From NCBI GenBank assembly GCA_965218235.1, contig OZ244596.1:2294001-2358000 (forward strand): a stretch of 64,000 nt of DNA. The letters run 5' to 3'. The notes under the pieces were generated by a model. That model worked only from the letters and a program-made list of their open reading frames with translations, searched no databases and was not told where the DNA came from. Below are positions 9,149 to 17,377 of this stretch, one piece after another (the first letter of the stretch is position 1; each line of letters begins with the position of its first letter). Source of the stretch: CADCWK01 sp965218235. GTDB lineage: Bacteria > Chloroflexota > Chloroflexia > Thermomicrobiales > UBA6265. A program made the translations under genes and the position numbers.

Positions 9149-11134
9149 ATGGGCCGGGCGAAGTCCTTTCGCGGCAGCTTCGTGTACATCGGGATCGCCG
9201 TCGCGGTCATCGCCCTCTGGTTCGTCTTTCTCGGTGCCGGGGACCGGACCCGCGACCTGACGTTCGGAGCCCTCGTCGATCAGATCGAGGCCGGTCAGGT
9301 CTCGCGCCTCGTTCAGCAGGACGGCAACTCCGCCGTCGAGGTCCGCTACAACGCCAACCGGGCCAACACCGAGGTCCGCGTCCCGGACAACACGGACATC
9401 ATCTCGATCCTGCAGGCGTACGGAGTCGATCTCACGACGGTCGATGTCCAGATCGAGCGCGGCAGCCGCTGGGGCGGTGTGCTGAACTTTCTGCCGTTCC
9501 TGCTGCCGACGCTGCTGCTGATCGGCTTCTTCCTCTACATGATGCGGCAGAACCAGGGCAACAGCAGTCAGGCAATGTCGTTCGGCAAGAGCCGGGCCCG
9601 TTTGTTTACGAGCAACCGGCCGTCGGTCACGTTCGCCGACGTCGCCGGAGTGGACGAGGCCAAGGAAGAACTCCAGGAGGTCGTCGAGTTTCTGAAGTAT
9701 CCGGACAAGTTCGCCGCCCTCGGCGCCCGGATCCCGCGCGGTGCGTTGCTGGTCGGTCCGCCCGGCACCGGGAAGACGCTTCTGTCGCGGGCGGTGGCCG
9801 GCGAGGCCGGGGTGCCCTTCTTCAGCATCTCCGGCTCGGAGTTCGTCGAGATGTTCGTCGGCGTCGGTGCCAGCCGCGTCCGGGACCTGTTCGACCAGGC
9901 CAAGAAGAACTCGCCCTGCATCATCTTCGTCGACGAGATCGACGCCGTCGGCCGCCAGCGCGGCGCTGGGCTCGGCGGGAGCCACGACGAGCGTGAACAG
10001 ACTCTCAACCAGATCCTGGTCGAGATGGACGGCTTCGACAGCTCGGTCAACGTGATCGTGATCGCCGCGACCAACCGGCCCGATGTCCTCGACCCGGCGC
10101 TGCTCCGGCCCGGACGGTTCGACCGGCAGGTCATCCTCGACCGGCCCGACATTCAGGGCCGTCGCTCGATCCTCGACGTACACTCCCGCGGCAAGCCGTT
10201 CGAGGACAGCGTTTCGATCGAGAACCTTGCCCGGCAGACCAGCGGCTTCTCTGGCGCCGACCTGGAGAATCTCGTCAACGAGGCGGCTATCCTTGCCGCG
10301 CGGAGGAGCAAGAAGACCATCGGCGTGTCCGAGTTGACCGAGGCGATCGACCGGGTGCTGGCCGGGCCGCAGCGCAAGAGCCGGGTGATCAGCGAGCGCG
10401 AGCGGCTGATGACGGCGTATCACGAGGCTGGCCACGCCCTCGTTGCGCGGATGCTGCCCAACTCCGACCCGGTCCGCAAGGTGTCGATCGTCGCCCGCGG
10501 CATGATGGGTGGCTACACCCGCGTCGTGCCCGACGAGGACCGGCTCTTCATGACCAAGAGTCAGTTCCAGGACCGGCTGGCCGTCTTCATGGCCGGCCAG
10601 GCTGCCGAGACGATGGTCTTCGAGGAGCAGTCGACCGGCGCGAGCAACGACATCGAGCAGGCGACCGGGATCGCCCGGCGGATGGTGACCGAGTTCGGCA
10701 TGAGCCGGACGCTCGGGCCACTCGCCTTCGGCAAGAAGGAGGAGATGATCTTCCTCGGCCGCGAGATCAACGAGTCCCGCAACTACTCAGACGAAGTCGC
10801 GCTGGCGATCGACAAGGAGATCCGCGAGCTGATCGAAGTGGCCCACGAGCGGGCGCGGACCGTGCTCGAAGCGAATTTTCAATACCTGGAGTCGATCGCC
10901 CAGCTGTTGTTGAGCAACGAGACGATCGAGGGTGAGGAGATGGAAGCGTTGTTCGATCGCCCTCGCCCTCGCCCCGAGCTGGTCGGGCCACCGCACGGTC
11001 GCCCGTCCAACCGGATGCAGGAGTGGCAGGCCGGGCCGGGCGACCTGCCGCCAAGTCTCCAGACGTCGCCCGAGCGTTCCGGAGAGGGGCACGGCGGAAG
11101 TTTCGGAGGTCTGCGACCCAATCCGGCGTCATAG
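9149..11134 (+). CDS. ftsH: ATP-dependent zinc metalloprotease FtsH
   Basis: Membrane-anchored AAA+ protease that degrades membrane and regulatory proteins. Two membrane segments (about residues 11-28 and 113-133), then Walker A GPPGTGKT (about 203-210), Walker B IIFVDEIDAVGRQRG, the SRH region ATNRPDVLDPALLRPGRFDR, and the zinc site HEAGH (about 425-429). About 661 residues, normal length, with a Pro/Arg/Gly-rich tail. Start at ATG 9149 preceded by GGAGG. Last gene of the tilS-hpt-ftsH row, followed by a strong terminator. Confidence 0.97.
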   Translation: MGRAKSFRGSFVYIGIAVAVIALWFVFLGAGDRTRDLTFGALVDQIEAGQVSRLVQQDGNSAVEVRYNANRANTEVRVPDNTDIISILQAYGVDLTTVDVQIERGSRWGGVLNFLPFLLPTLLLIGFFLYMMRQNQGNSSQAMSFGKSRARLFTSNRPSVTFADVAGVDEAKEELQEVVEFLKYPDKFAALGARIPRGALLVGPPGTGKTLLSRAVAGEAGVPFFSISGSEFVEMFVGVGASRVRDLFDQAKKNSPCIIFVDEIDAVGRQRGAGLGGSHDEREQTLNQILVEMDGFDSSVNVIVIAATNRPDVLDPALLRPGRFDRQVILDRPDIQGRRSILDVHSRGKPFEDSVSIENLARQTSGFSGADLENLVNEAAILAARRSKKTIGVSELTEAIDRVLAGPQRKSRVISERERLMTAYHEAGHALVARMLPNSDPVRKVSIVARGMMGGYTRVVPDEDRLFMTKSQFQDRLAVFMAGQAAETMVFEEQSTGASNDIEQATGIARRMVTEFGMSRTLGPLAFGKKEEMIFLGREINESRNYSDEVALAIDKEIRELIEVAHERARTVLEANFQYLESIAQLLLSNETIEGEEMEALFDRPRPRPELVGPPHGRPSNRMQEWQAGPGDLPPSLQTSPERSGEGHGGSFGGLRPNPAS

Positions 11135-11149
11135 CCGCAAGAGCGAGCA

Positions 11150-11191
11150 AACAGGCCGGGCGATCTTTCGCCCGGCCTGTTCCCTCTTTTC
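11150..11191 (+). terminator. rho-independent terminator after ftsH
   Basis: A perfect 14-bp stem (11150-11163 with 11168-11181), 4-base loop, then CCCTCTTTTC. It lies 15 bp after the ftsH stop; it could also act for the leftward tRNA-Ala genes. Confidence 0.8.
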
Positions 11192-11211
11192 GATCGATCG
11201 GTTGCCATCGG

Positions 11212-11287
11212 TGGTGGAGGCTAGGAGACTCGAACTCCTGACATCAGCGTTGCAAACGCTGCGCTCTACCAGCTGAGCTAAGCCCCC
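11212..11287 (-). tRNA. tRNA-Ala(TGC)
   Basis: Cloverleaf on the minus strand: acceptor GGGGGCT/AGCCTCC, anticodon loop TTTGCAA in a CAGCG/CGCTG stem, T loop TTCGAGT. The 3' CCA is encoded. Confidence 0.95.
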
Positions 11288-11333
11288 AGGTGACTGGCCC
11301 GGATCGAAATGGACTTGTGGTTGGATTGGGGGG

Positions 11334-11406
<73 letters not shown>

Positions 11407-11565
11407 CTTGGATCAGGCGGAGTATAGCGTTGGCCCTTGGCATCGTCAAACCACCGCCCCGGCACTCTCGGACGCCGATAACGACATCGAGCCGACTTCG
11501 ACCTCCTCGTGCGATAGGGGGATCTGGATGCATGGAGCCATCCTCCAGGAGTCGGATGGCTGGAG

Positions 11566-11593
11566 TAGACGCACCAGATCGCTGTGATATACT
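11566..11593 (+). promoter_or_regulatory. promoter for tRNA-Gly(CCC)
   Basis: TATACT at 11588-11593, 14 bp before the tRNA, with TAGACG at 11566-11571 as a 4/6 -35 match at 16-bp spacing. Confidence 0.45.
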
Positions 11594-11607
11594 CAGCGAG
11601 CATCGAC

Positions 11608-11683
11608 GCGGGTGTAACTCAGTTGGCAGAGTGTCTGCTTCCCAAGCAGGATGTCGTCGGTTCGAATCCGATCACCCGCTCCA
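11608..11683 (+). tRNA. tRNA-Gly(CCC), integration target
   Basis: Acceptor GCGGGTG/CACCCGC, anticodon loop TTCCCAA (anticodon CCC), T arm TCGG-TTCGAAT-CCGA, discriminator T, CCA encoded. Its 3' 47 bases are the left copy of the element's direct repeat, so the mobile element restores an intact tRNA on integration. Confidence 0.95.
11637..11683 (+). repeat. attL: attL core (47-bp direct repeat, left copy)
   Basis: Covers the anticodon loop through CCA of tRNA-Gly(CCC). Identical over 47 bases to 23579-23625; the next base differs (G here, C there). Confidence 0.92.
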
Positions 11684-11706
11684 GAAAAAGCCCATTGCAG
11701 CAGGAA

Positions 11707-11741
11707 AATCGTCGGGTCACACGGCCCGGCGATTCTCGTTT
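11707..11741 (+). terminator. terminator behind tRNA-Gly, inside the element
   Basis: 10-bp stem (11707-11716 with 11725-11734, one G-T pair), 8-base loop, then CTCGTTTTC. It lies on the element side of attL, so the element supplies a terminator for the target tRNA and shields int from that transcription. Confidence 0.6.
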
Positions 11742-11750
11742 TCGGCCGCT

Positions 11751-11789
11751 TGGTCACGGTTTGGTCACGGACGGTTGAAATGGTCACGA
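11751..11789 (+). repeat. integrase arm-site-like repeats, left end
   Basis: TGGTCACGG at 11751-11759 and 11762-11770, and TGGTCACGA at 11781-11789; the third overlaps the int stop codon. The same 9-mer occurs three times near the right end with the same 11-bp step between the first two. Likely arm-type binding sites for the integrase. Confidence 0.65.
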
Positions 11790-12929
11790 TGACCGCCGGC
11801 CCATGAGCCGCTCGAGGGTGTCCATCGCGGCGTCCTCCATGCCGCCCAGGACGTGGGCGTAGACGGAGAGGGTGATCGCCGGGTTGGCGTGCCCGAGCCG
11901 CTGCGAGACGACGTGGACCGGGACGCCGTTGCCGAGCAGGATGCTGGCGTGGCTGTGCCGGAGATCGTGGACGCGGATCCTCGGCAGGCCGGCCGCGGCG
12001 ACGATCCGGTCGAAGTTCCGCTGGACGTTGTTCGGGTTGATCGGGGACCCGGTGGCCGTGCAGATGACCAGGTCGTGCTCCTGCCAGAGCTCCGGCGGCG
12101 CGGCCAGCTTCCGGGCCAGCCAGGCCGCCCGGTGGGCTCGCAGGGCGGCGACGGTCGACGGCAGGACGCGGATGGTCCGTCGTCCCGCCGCCGTCTTCGG
12201 CTCCTGGGTGATCGGTGCACCGTTGCTGGCGACGATCGACTGCGCCACCGTCACGCTCGCTCGCTCGAGGTCGACGTCGCGCCAGCGCAGCCCCAGCGCC
12301 TCGCCCCGCCGCATCCCGGTCATGGCCAGCAGCTCCCACAGCGGCGCCAGGCCGTCCGTCCGGGCCGCGTCCTGGAACTGGCCCAGCTGGTCGGCGTCCC
12401 ACGTCCCGCCGCGCTTGTAGCGGACGGTCGGCGGATCGACGTTGTCGCAGACGTTGGCCGGCACGATCTGCCAGCGGACCGCCTGCCGGAGCGCCTGGCT
12501 CAATCGCAGGTGGCAGAGCTGGACGATGCGCGGCCCGGTGCCGGCGGCCAGCTTCGCCGAGTAGAACGCCTGGACGCGGGCCGTGGTCAACCGCTGGACT
12601 GCGATCGTGCCCAGCTCCGGCAGGATGTGCAGCCGGATGGTGTCCTCATAGCCTTTGCGCGTTGTCTCCCGGACCCGGTGGGCGGCGACGTCGGCCAGCC
12701 AGGCGGCCATGAGATCGGCGACGGTCATGGTGTCGGGCCGGACCGCCGTCCCGCGCTCGATCTCCGACAGCCACGCCGCGAGCCGGCGGTCAGCTTCCTT
12801 GCGCGTCCGGAAGGTCTCGGACGATTGCCGCCGATGGCCGGTGCTCGGGTCCGGGTCGTATTCCACCCGGACCCGGTAGGCCGCCTTGCCGGTGGCCGCG
12901 ATCCGTTTCTGCACACTGCCCCGTGCCAT
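11784..12929 (-). CDS. int: tyrosine site-specific integrase
   Basis: Phage-type integrase, about 381 residues, that would recombine the 47-bp tRNA-Gly core. An N-terminal arm-binding region (about 1-60) and a SAM-like core-binding domain (about 65-160) precede the catalytic domain. Catalytic residues: R207 in GMRRGE, H321 and R324 in HDLRHSHA, H347 in LGHANP, and the nucleophile Y357 in SVYAHV. Start at ATG 12929. It lies beside attL and reads toward the tRNA, the usual layout. The repeats at its 3' end may let the protein bind across its own stop. Confidence 0.95.
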   Translation of the reverse strand: MARGSVQKRIAATGKAAYRVRVEYDPDPSTGHRRQSSETFRTRKEADRRLAAWLSEIERGTAVRPDTMTVADLMAAWLADVAAHRVRETTRKGYEDTIRLHILPELGTIAVQRLTTARVQAFYSAKLAAGTGPRIVQLCHLRLSQALRQAVRWQIVPANVCDNVDPPTVRYKRGGTWDADQLGQFQDAARTDGLAPLWELLAMTGMRRGEALGLRWRDVDLERASVTVAQSIVASNGAPITQEPKTAAGRRTIRVLPSTVAALRAHRAAWLARKLAAPPELWQEHDLVICTATGSPINPNNVQRNFDRIVAAAGLPRIRVHDLRHSHASILLGNGVPVHVVSQRLGHANPAITLSVYAHVLGGMEDAAMDTLERLMGRRSS

Positions 12930-12978
12930 ACTTTCTCCCGTCTCCCGGCTGCAACCGGTGAGGCTTTCCAGCCGCGGC

Positions 12979-13224
12979 CTAGTTCGCTAGGTCGCGGCCC
13001 TTTTGTGTCCGTTCCCGCTGGTCGACGTACTCCTGGATCGCCATTGGTTCGACGCCGAGCGTCTGGGCGATTCGCAGGATCGACACGGGCCGCACGTCGT
13101 ATCCCGCCTCGATCCGAACGATCGTCGCAGTGGCGACGCCTGAATCCTCCGACAGCTTCCGGATGCTCCAGGCCCGATCGGCTCGTAAGTCCACCAGCCG
13201 ACGCGGTTCCGCTATCGTCATCAC
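12979..13224 (-). CDS. Xre-family HTH transcriptional regulator
   Basis: 81 residues, almost entirely one lambda-repressor-like HTH: SIRKLSEDSGVATATIVRIEAG followed by ILRIAQTLGVEP. It is divergent from the SWIM gene cluster and upstream of int on the same strand, the typical place for an element's lysis/lysogeny-type repressor. Two adjacent ATGs (13224 and 13221) could each start it. The 180-bp divergent gap holds a strong rightward promoter and a leftward TATACT (agtata at 13264-13269). Repression of the rightward genes is inference. Confidence 0.85.
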   Translation of the reverse strand: MMTIAEPRRLVDLRADRAWSIRKLSEDSGVATATIVRIEAGYDVRPVSILRIAQTLGVEPMAIQEYVDQRERTQKGRDLAN

Positions 13225-13292
13225 CTGTTCCTCCTGTCTCCGGTGCCGTACTGCCTGTGTACCAGTATAGCGATATTCCCGTACTAGGTGTG

Positions 13293-13321
13293 TTGCGTTA
13301 GTGATAGATACGTGATATAAT
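13293..13321 (+). promoter_or_regulatory. strong rightward element promoter
   Basis: TTGCGT (13293-13298), 17-bp spacer, TATAAT (13316-13321, perfect). It faces the four small rightward genes and is the best consensus promoter in the element. Confidence 0.75.
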
Positions 13322-13404
13322 GTAGAGCAGAGGACAGGAAAGCCTCACCGACCAGCCAAGGCGAAACGGGTTGCAGCCCGATCGCTTACCAGGAGAGACC
13401 GAAC

Positions 13405-13809
13405 ATGGTTACGACGACCCGCCCCGCCACCCTTCCCCGCTGGACCGCCGCCCTGGCCCGCGCCCGTGCCGAGGGCATCACCCTCTACCGGGATCGCGAC
13501 ACCCGCGCCTACCACGCCCTGTCCGCCGATGGTGCCCGACTCTACCCGGTCAGCCTCCACGGCTGCTCCTGCAAGGCCGGGCAGCACGGCAACGTCTGCA
13601 AGCACCAGGCGGCCCTGCGAGCGGCCCTGGGCCTGCTGGGCGACACCGACCCGACGCCGGAGCCGCCCGCTCCGGCCGTCGCGGCCCCGGAGCGCCGGAT
13701 GTGCACCAGTTGCCTCGACACGGGCTGGGCAAGGATGGCCACCGGGTACGGCCTGAACGACTACGTGTCGGTCCGCTGCGGCTGTGGAGCCGCTCAGGAC
13801 GCGGCATGA
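13405..13809 (+). CDS. small SWIM zinc-finger protein
   Basis: 134 residues. A SWIM-type zinc finger (CSCKAGQHGNVCKHQAAL, pattern CxC...CxH) lies in the first half and a second Cys set (CTSC ... CGCG) near the C-terminus. SWIM fingers bind DNA or protein in recombination and transposase-like contexts; the role here is unknown. Start at ATG 13405 with CCAGGAGAGA upstream. First gene after the strong TATAAT promoter and overlapped ATGA-style by the next gene, so it probably heads an early transcript of the element. Confidence 0.75.
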   Translation: MVTTTRPATLPRWTAALARARAEGITLYRDRDTRAYHALSADGARLYPVSLHGCSCKAGQHGNVCKHQAALRAALGLLGDTDPTPEPPAPAVAAPERRMCTSCLDTGWARMATGYGLNDYVSVRCGCGAAQDAA

Positions 13810-14027
13810 GCGACCAGCCTCCGGACCGTGCCGGCGACCCGGCCTGGGCGCCGCTGCTGGCGCTGACCGTCCCGGAGCTCGAGGCCGAGCTCGACCGCCT
13901 GGGCCGGCGGTATCTCGACCACATCGCCCAGTTCGGCCCGGACACCGTTCGGGCCCGCGCGCTCCGGCACCACCTGCTCAAACTCGAGACGGTCCTGTTC
14001 CTCCGGGAGCAGGGCCGGGACAACTGA
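13806..14027 (+). CDS. hypothetical small helical protein of the element
   Basis: 73 residues, not recognised. ATG at 13806 overlaps the preceding stop (ATGA), which argues for translation. The sequence is predicted largely helical, with a Leu/Glu/Arg-rich middle (LTVPELEAELDRLGRRYLDH). No signal peptide or metal motif. Likely co-transcribed with the SWIM gene; function unknown. Confidence 0.6.
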   Translation: MSDQPPDRAGDPAWAPLLALTVPELEAELDRLGRRYLDHIAQFGPDTVRARALRHHLLKLETVLFLREQGRDN

Positions 14028-14087
14028 TCCGTGCAGGCTCTCCCCTTTGCCTCTCCCAGACATCACGACACGCCACCGGAGCACCGC

Positions 14088-14333
14088 ATGAGCCAGTTCT
14101 ACGCCCAGTCGGGACGCGTCATGGCACATACCGAGTCCGCCACCAACTCCCGAGAGGGGAGCGTCTCCCTCGGCACTTACGACTTCACCATCGGCCACTG
14201 GGAACGAACCGAAGACGGCGGCTATGACGCCACGTCCAACGGTAATTTCGACGGCGATCCGATCCGGGCGACCCTCCCGTCGCTCCAGGCCGTCGTCGAC
14301 GCGTTCGCCGAGGGACTCGACCGCGAGCGGTAG
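14088..14333 (+). CDS. hypothetical small protein of the element
   Basis: 81 residues, not recognised. ATG 14088 is preceded by CCGGAG. The middle is strand-like and acidic (SLGTYDFTIGHWERTEDGG) and the end is helical. It lies 60 bp after the previous small gene in the same direction, inside the early-type cluster. A longer frame from 14031 has no ribosome site. Confidence 0.5.
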   Translation: MSQFYAQSGRVMAHTESATNSREGSVSLGTYDFTIGHWERTEDGGYDATSNGNFDGDPIRATLPSLQAVVDAFAEGLDRER

Positions 14334-14408
14334 ACCGTCGCTCGATCCATCCTGACGCCGCTCGCGCCGTCCCGTGACCGCCGTCGCACCCGCGCTGGAG
14401 CAAGCACC

Positions 14409-14645
14409 ATGACCGACGCCACCATCGGCCCCACGACCCGTCACGACGACGGGATCCTCTCTCTGCTCGACGCCTCCACGCAGAAGCTCCTGACGGTCGG
14501 TCTGCGGCTGGCCTTGACCGCGACCACCGCGACCGTCATTGTCGCCGCGGCGCCGGACGATGCGTTCGATCATGCCGAGCACCTTATCTTCGATGATCCC
14601 GCCACCATCGCCGCGCTGACCGCTGTCCTCGCTGCCGGCCAGTGA
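14409..14645 (+). CDS. hypothetical small protein of the element
   Basis: 78 residues, not recognised. ATG 14409 is preceded by CTGGAGCAAG. It has an Ala/Val/Thr-rich hydrophobic middle (LALTATTATVIVAAAP), possibly a buried strand or one membrane segment, and an acidic C-terminal half. Last of the four rightward small genes; it converges on the metal ATPase gene. Confidence 0.45.
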   Translation: MTDATIGPTTRHDDGILSLLDASTQKLLTVGLRLALTATTATVIVAAAPDDAFDHAEHLIFDDPATIAALTAVLAAGQ

Positions 14646-14778
14646 AGTGGCACTCATCACTGCGCCATCTGAGTCGGGCCGAAGCCGTTGCGCGCCCCGA
14701 TTGCTCGTCTCCGGCTATCACGGCACGCCTGTGGCGACGCCGCTTGTTGAGAGGTGACGTGATTGCCCCTGGTAGCCC

Positions 14779-16977
14779 CTACTCGGCATAGCTACCCTCG
14801 TGCCCTTTAGCGAGTACACGGTGCACCTCGACGCTATCGCTGACAGGCCGTCCTGGTTGGAGCAGTCGGGTGGAGTTGGCCAGAATGCCGATGTCCGGGA
14901 GCGACTGAGCTGCGGCAGCCAGGACCGGCGGCAGGATGCCAACGGCTGCAAGTGCCAACCCAATCACGTTATAGATCGCTGTAAACCCGAGGTTCATTCG
15001 TACGACGCCCATCGTGCGCTGCGATGTGCGAAGCGCGTCCGGGACCAGTCCCCAGTCCTCCCGCATCAGTACGACGTGCGACGCCTCGATGGCAATGTCC
15101 GAACCGGCAGCTCCCATTGCGATGCCGACCGTCGCCTGGGCCAGGGCGGGCGCATCGTTTACCCCGTCACCAACCATGACCACCCGATGCCCGTCAGCCT
15201 GGTACTGGCGGACGACGGCGATCTTGTCCTCAGGAAGCAGGTTCGCCTGATAGCCAATCCCAAGCTGATCGGCAAGGGCCGCAGCCACCCGCTCGTTGTC
15301 GCCGGTGAGCAACTCGATGCGCTTGATGCCCACGGCGCGGACATCACGGAGCGCCTCGGTGACACCAGGTCGCAGCGTGTCAGCAGCGGCCAGGACGCCA
15401 ATCACCTCGCCATCTCTCGCGACGAACAGGGTCGTCTTGCCCTGTCGCTCCAGGTCATCAGCGACTAGCAGCCCAGTGGCCTCCGGGATCATTCGCCGGT
15501 TGCCGACCAGAATGGCAGCTCCGTCAATGGTGGCCCGGATACCTTCACCCGGAACTGCGACGAAGTCTTTGACGTCGCGCAACGTAAGCCCCTTCCGCGT
15601 CGCCGCATTTCTGACGGCACCCGCAAGGGGGTGTTCCGAATCCCGTTCGGCGGAAGCAGCCAACCAGAGCACGTCCTGCTCGCTCAGATTGCCCAAAGCC
15701 ACGACATCGGTGATTTCCGGTCGTCCCAGCGTGAGAGTTCCGGTCTTGTCCAGGAGCATCACATCCGCTTTGGCGAGCAGTTCGACGTACTTGCCACCCT
15801 TGATGATGAGACCGCGCTTGGCGGCAGCACCGATGGTGGCCAGCATGGCCACCGGTGTCGCCAGAGCCAGTGAGCATGAGCAAGCAACCACCAGGACCGC
15901 TGCCGTGGCGATGGGGTCACGGCTCAACGTAAAGGTGAGGACAGCGATGGCTCCCACGACCGGCAGGAACCATGTCGCGAAGCGGTCGGCCATCCGCTGC
16001 ACATCCGCCCGGTTAGCCTCCGCGTTCTCAACGAGGGCAATGACGCGACCATACGTCGTATCCGCACCCACGCCCGTCACGCGAATACGAAGACTCCCCA
16101 GCTCGGCGATGGTAGCCGCGAAGACGGGCGTTCCGGTGTGGGCATCCACGGGGACCGATTCGCCAGTAATAGCCGCCTGATTGACACTCGCCTGTCCCGC
16201 GATCACCTCGCCGTCGACCGGAATCTGCTCACCGGGACGGACGACGACCGTGTCGCCCAGCTTGACGTCGGCAAGTGAGACCTGCTGCTCAGTACCCTGG
16301 CGCTCAACACGGGCCAGCTTCGGAGCCAGATCAAGCAGGTCGCGCACCGCGCGCCGACTGCGTTCAGTAGTGAACGACTCGGCGAAGTCCCCCACGCGCA
16401 TGAAGAACACGACGATAGCAGCGGTCGCCCATTCCCCGACGGCGAGTGCGGCGATCACACCGACGGTCATCAAGGTGTGCGAGATGACGCGACGCTGGAG
16501 GCTGGCCCGGACGACGTTGCGGAAGACGGGGAAGCCGAAGGCGGCGACGATGGCGACGCCGGCGACGAACGGCACACGCTCCGTCACTTGATCGAAGAGT
16601 CCCAGGCCCTCACCAACCACGACCACCAGCAGAACCGCCGCAACCACGATCCCAAAGATGAGAAGGACTGACCGGGTGTATCGCGTAGCGGCAGCAGCGG
16701 TCGTCGTCGCACGCTCCGCCGCATTCTCTCCTCCGGGTTGGGCATCATCAGGGACGGAGTAGCCAGCCCGCTCAATTGCCCGCCTGACTTGGATCAGTTC
16801 GGCCTGGGCTGGATCAAGCGTAATGATCGCCTTCTCAGCGGCCAGCAGGACCGTCACGTTCTCGACGCCGGGTACTGCGTCAATCGCCTGCTCGACGGAA
16901 CGGGCGCAGCTTGCGCAGTCCATCCCTCGGACAGACACCTCGATCGTCCGCGGAGACCGCTCAGTGGCAAGGCTCAT
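14779..16977 (-). CDS. heavy-metal-translocating P1B-type ATPase with CSC motif
   Basis: Metal efflux pump, about 732 residues. One N-terminal HMA domain with GMDCASC (C21, C24), TGES actuator, phosphorylation site DKTGT (about 410), SEHPLAGAV (the P1B HP motif) and GDGVNDAPAL (about 603). The transmembrane metal site reads ACSCSLALATP (C366-S-C368) instead of CPC, and the last membrane segment has QSLPDIG rather than the CopA or ZntA pattern, so the metal cannot be assigned by motif. Start at ATG 16977 overlaps the ArsR-family stop (ATGA). The adjacent CmtR-like sensor points to Cd/Pb, by inference. Confidence 0.9.
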   Translation of the reverse strand: MSLATERSPRTIEVSVRGMDCASCARSVEQAIDAVPGVENVTVLLAAEKAIITLDPAQAELIQVRRAIERAGYSVPDDAQPGGENAAERATTTAAAATRYTRSVLLIFGIVVAAVLLVVVVGEGLGLFDQVTERVPFVAGVAIVAAFGFPVFRNVVRASLQRRVISHTLMTVGVIAALAVGEWATAAIVVFFMRVGDFAESFTTERSRRAVRDLLDLAPKLARVERQGTEQQVSLADVKLGDTVVVRPGEQIPVDGEVIAGQASVNQAAITGESVPVDAHTGTPVFAATIAELGSLRIRVTGVGADTTYGRVIALVENAEANRADVQRMADRFATWFLPVVGAIAVLTFTLSRDPIATAAVLVVACSCSLALATPVAMLATIGAAAKRGLIIKGGKYVELLAKADVMLLDKTGTLTLGRPEITDVVALGNLSEQDVLWLAASAERDSEHPLAGAVRNAATRKGLTLRDVKDFVAVPGEGIRATIDGAAILVGNRRMIPEATGLLVADDLERQGKTTLFVARDGEVIGVLAAADTLRPGVTEALRDVRAVGIKRIELLTGDNERVAAALADQLGIGYQANLLPEDKIAVVRQYQADGHRVVMVGDGVNDAPALAQATVGIAMGAAGSDIAIEASHVVLMREDWGLVPDALRTSQRTMGVVRMNLGFTAIYNVIGLALAAVGILPPVLAAAAQSLPDIGILANSTRLLQPGRPVSDSVEVHRVLAKGHEGSYAE

Positions 16978-17324
16978 TCGCAGCACTCTGCTTTCTGGTC
17001 GTAGTGGATGCAGGCATAGATGCCCGCCGCAATATCAGCGATGACCTCGTCGGCGAGTCCCAGGAGCGATGCGATGCGCTCATCGGCGAGCTGGTAGACC
17101 GCGTATTTGCCGCGTTGCTCACGATTGACCAGGCCGCAATCGAGCAAACATGCCAAGTGATTCGAGGTATTGGACTGGCTTCGCCCAGTGGCGATCACGA
17201 GATCGCTGACCGTCTGGGGACCAGAGCGCAAGGTTTCGAGGATCGTCAGGCGACAGGGATCAGCGAGACCTCGGAATAGCTTGGCCCGGATAGCTTGAGT
17301 GACGGGCGCGGTAGTAGCTGTCAT
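16974..17324 (-). CDS. ArsR/SmtB-family metal sensor, CmtR-like
   Basis: 116 residues; winged-helix repressor that would release DNA on metal binding. The recognition helix holds CLLDCGLV (C59 and C63) and the C-terminal helix has C105 in YACIHY. That spacing matches the Cys57/Cys61/Cys102 Cd/Pb site of mycobacterial CmtR. The tail ends ECCE, and C24 replaces the usual Thr in LADP-RL. Start at ATG 17324, with GGGGGAG just upstream; an ATG at 17336 is possible. It overlaps the ATPase start by 4 bp, giving a two-gene metal-response operon. Confidence 0.88.
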   Translation of the reverse strand: MTATTAPVTQAIRAKLFRGLADPCRLTILETLRSGPQTVSDLVIATGRSQSNTSNHLACLLDCGLVNREQRGKYAVYQLADERIASLLGLADEVIADIAAGIYACIHYDQKAECCE

Positions 17325-17337
17325 AAGCTCCCCCATA

Positions 17338-17377
17338 CATCATCGAATCATAATGTGATGATACGTTATGCGTGCAA
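17338..17377 (-). promoter_or_regulatory. promoter/operator of the metal-resistance operon
   Basis: Leftward TTGCAC (complement of 17372-17377) and TATGAT (complement of 17347-17352), 19-bp spacing. An imperfect palindrome ATCAT (17339-17343) ... ATGAT (17358-17362) overlaps the -10 and probable start, as expected for ArsR-family autorepression. Confidence 0.5.
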
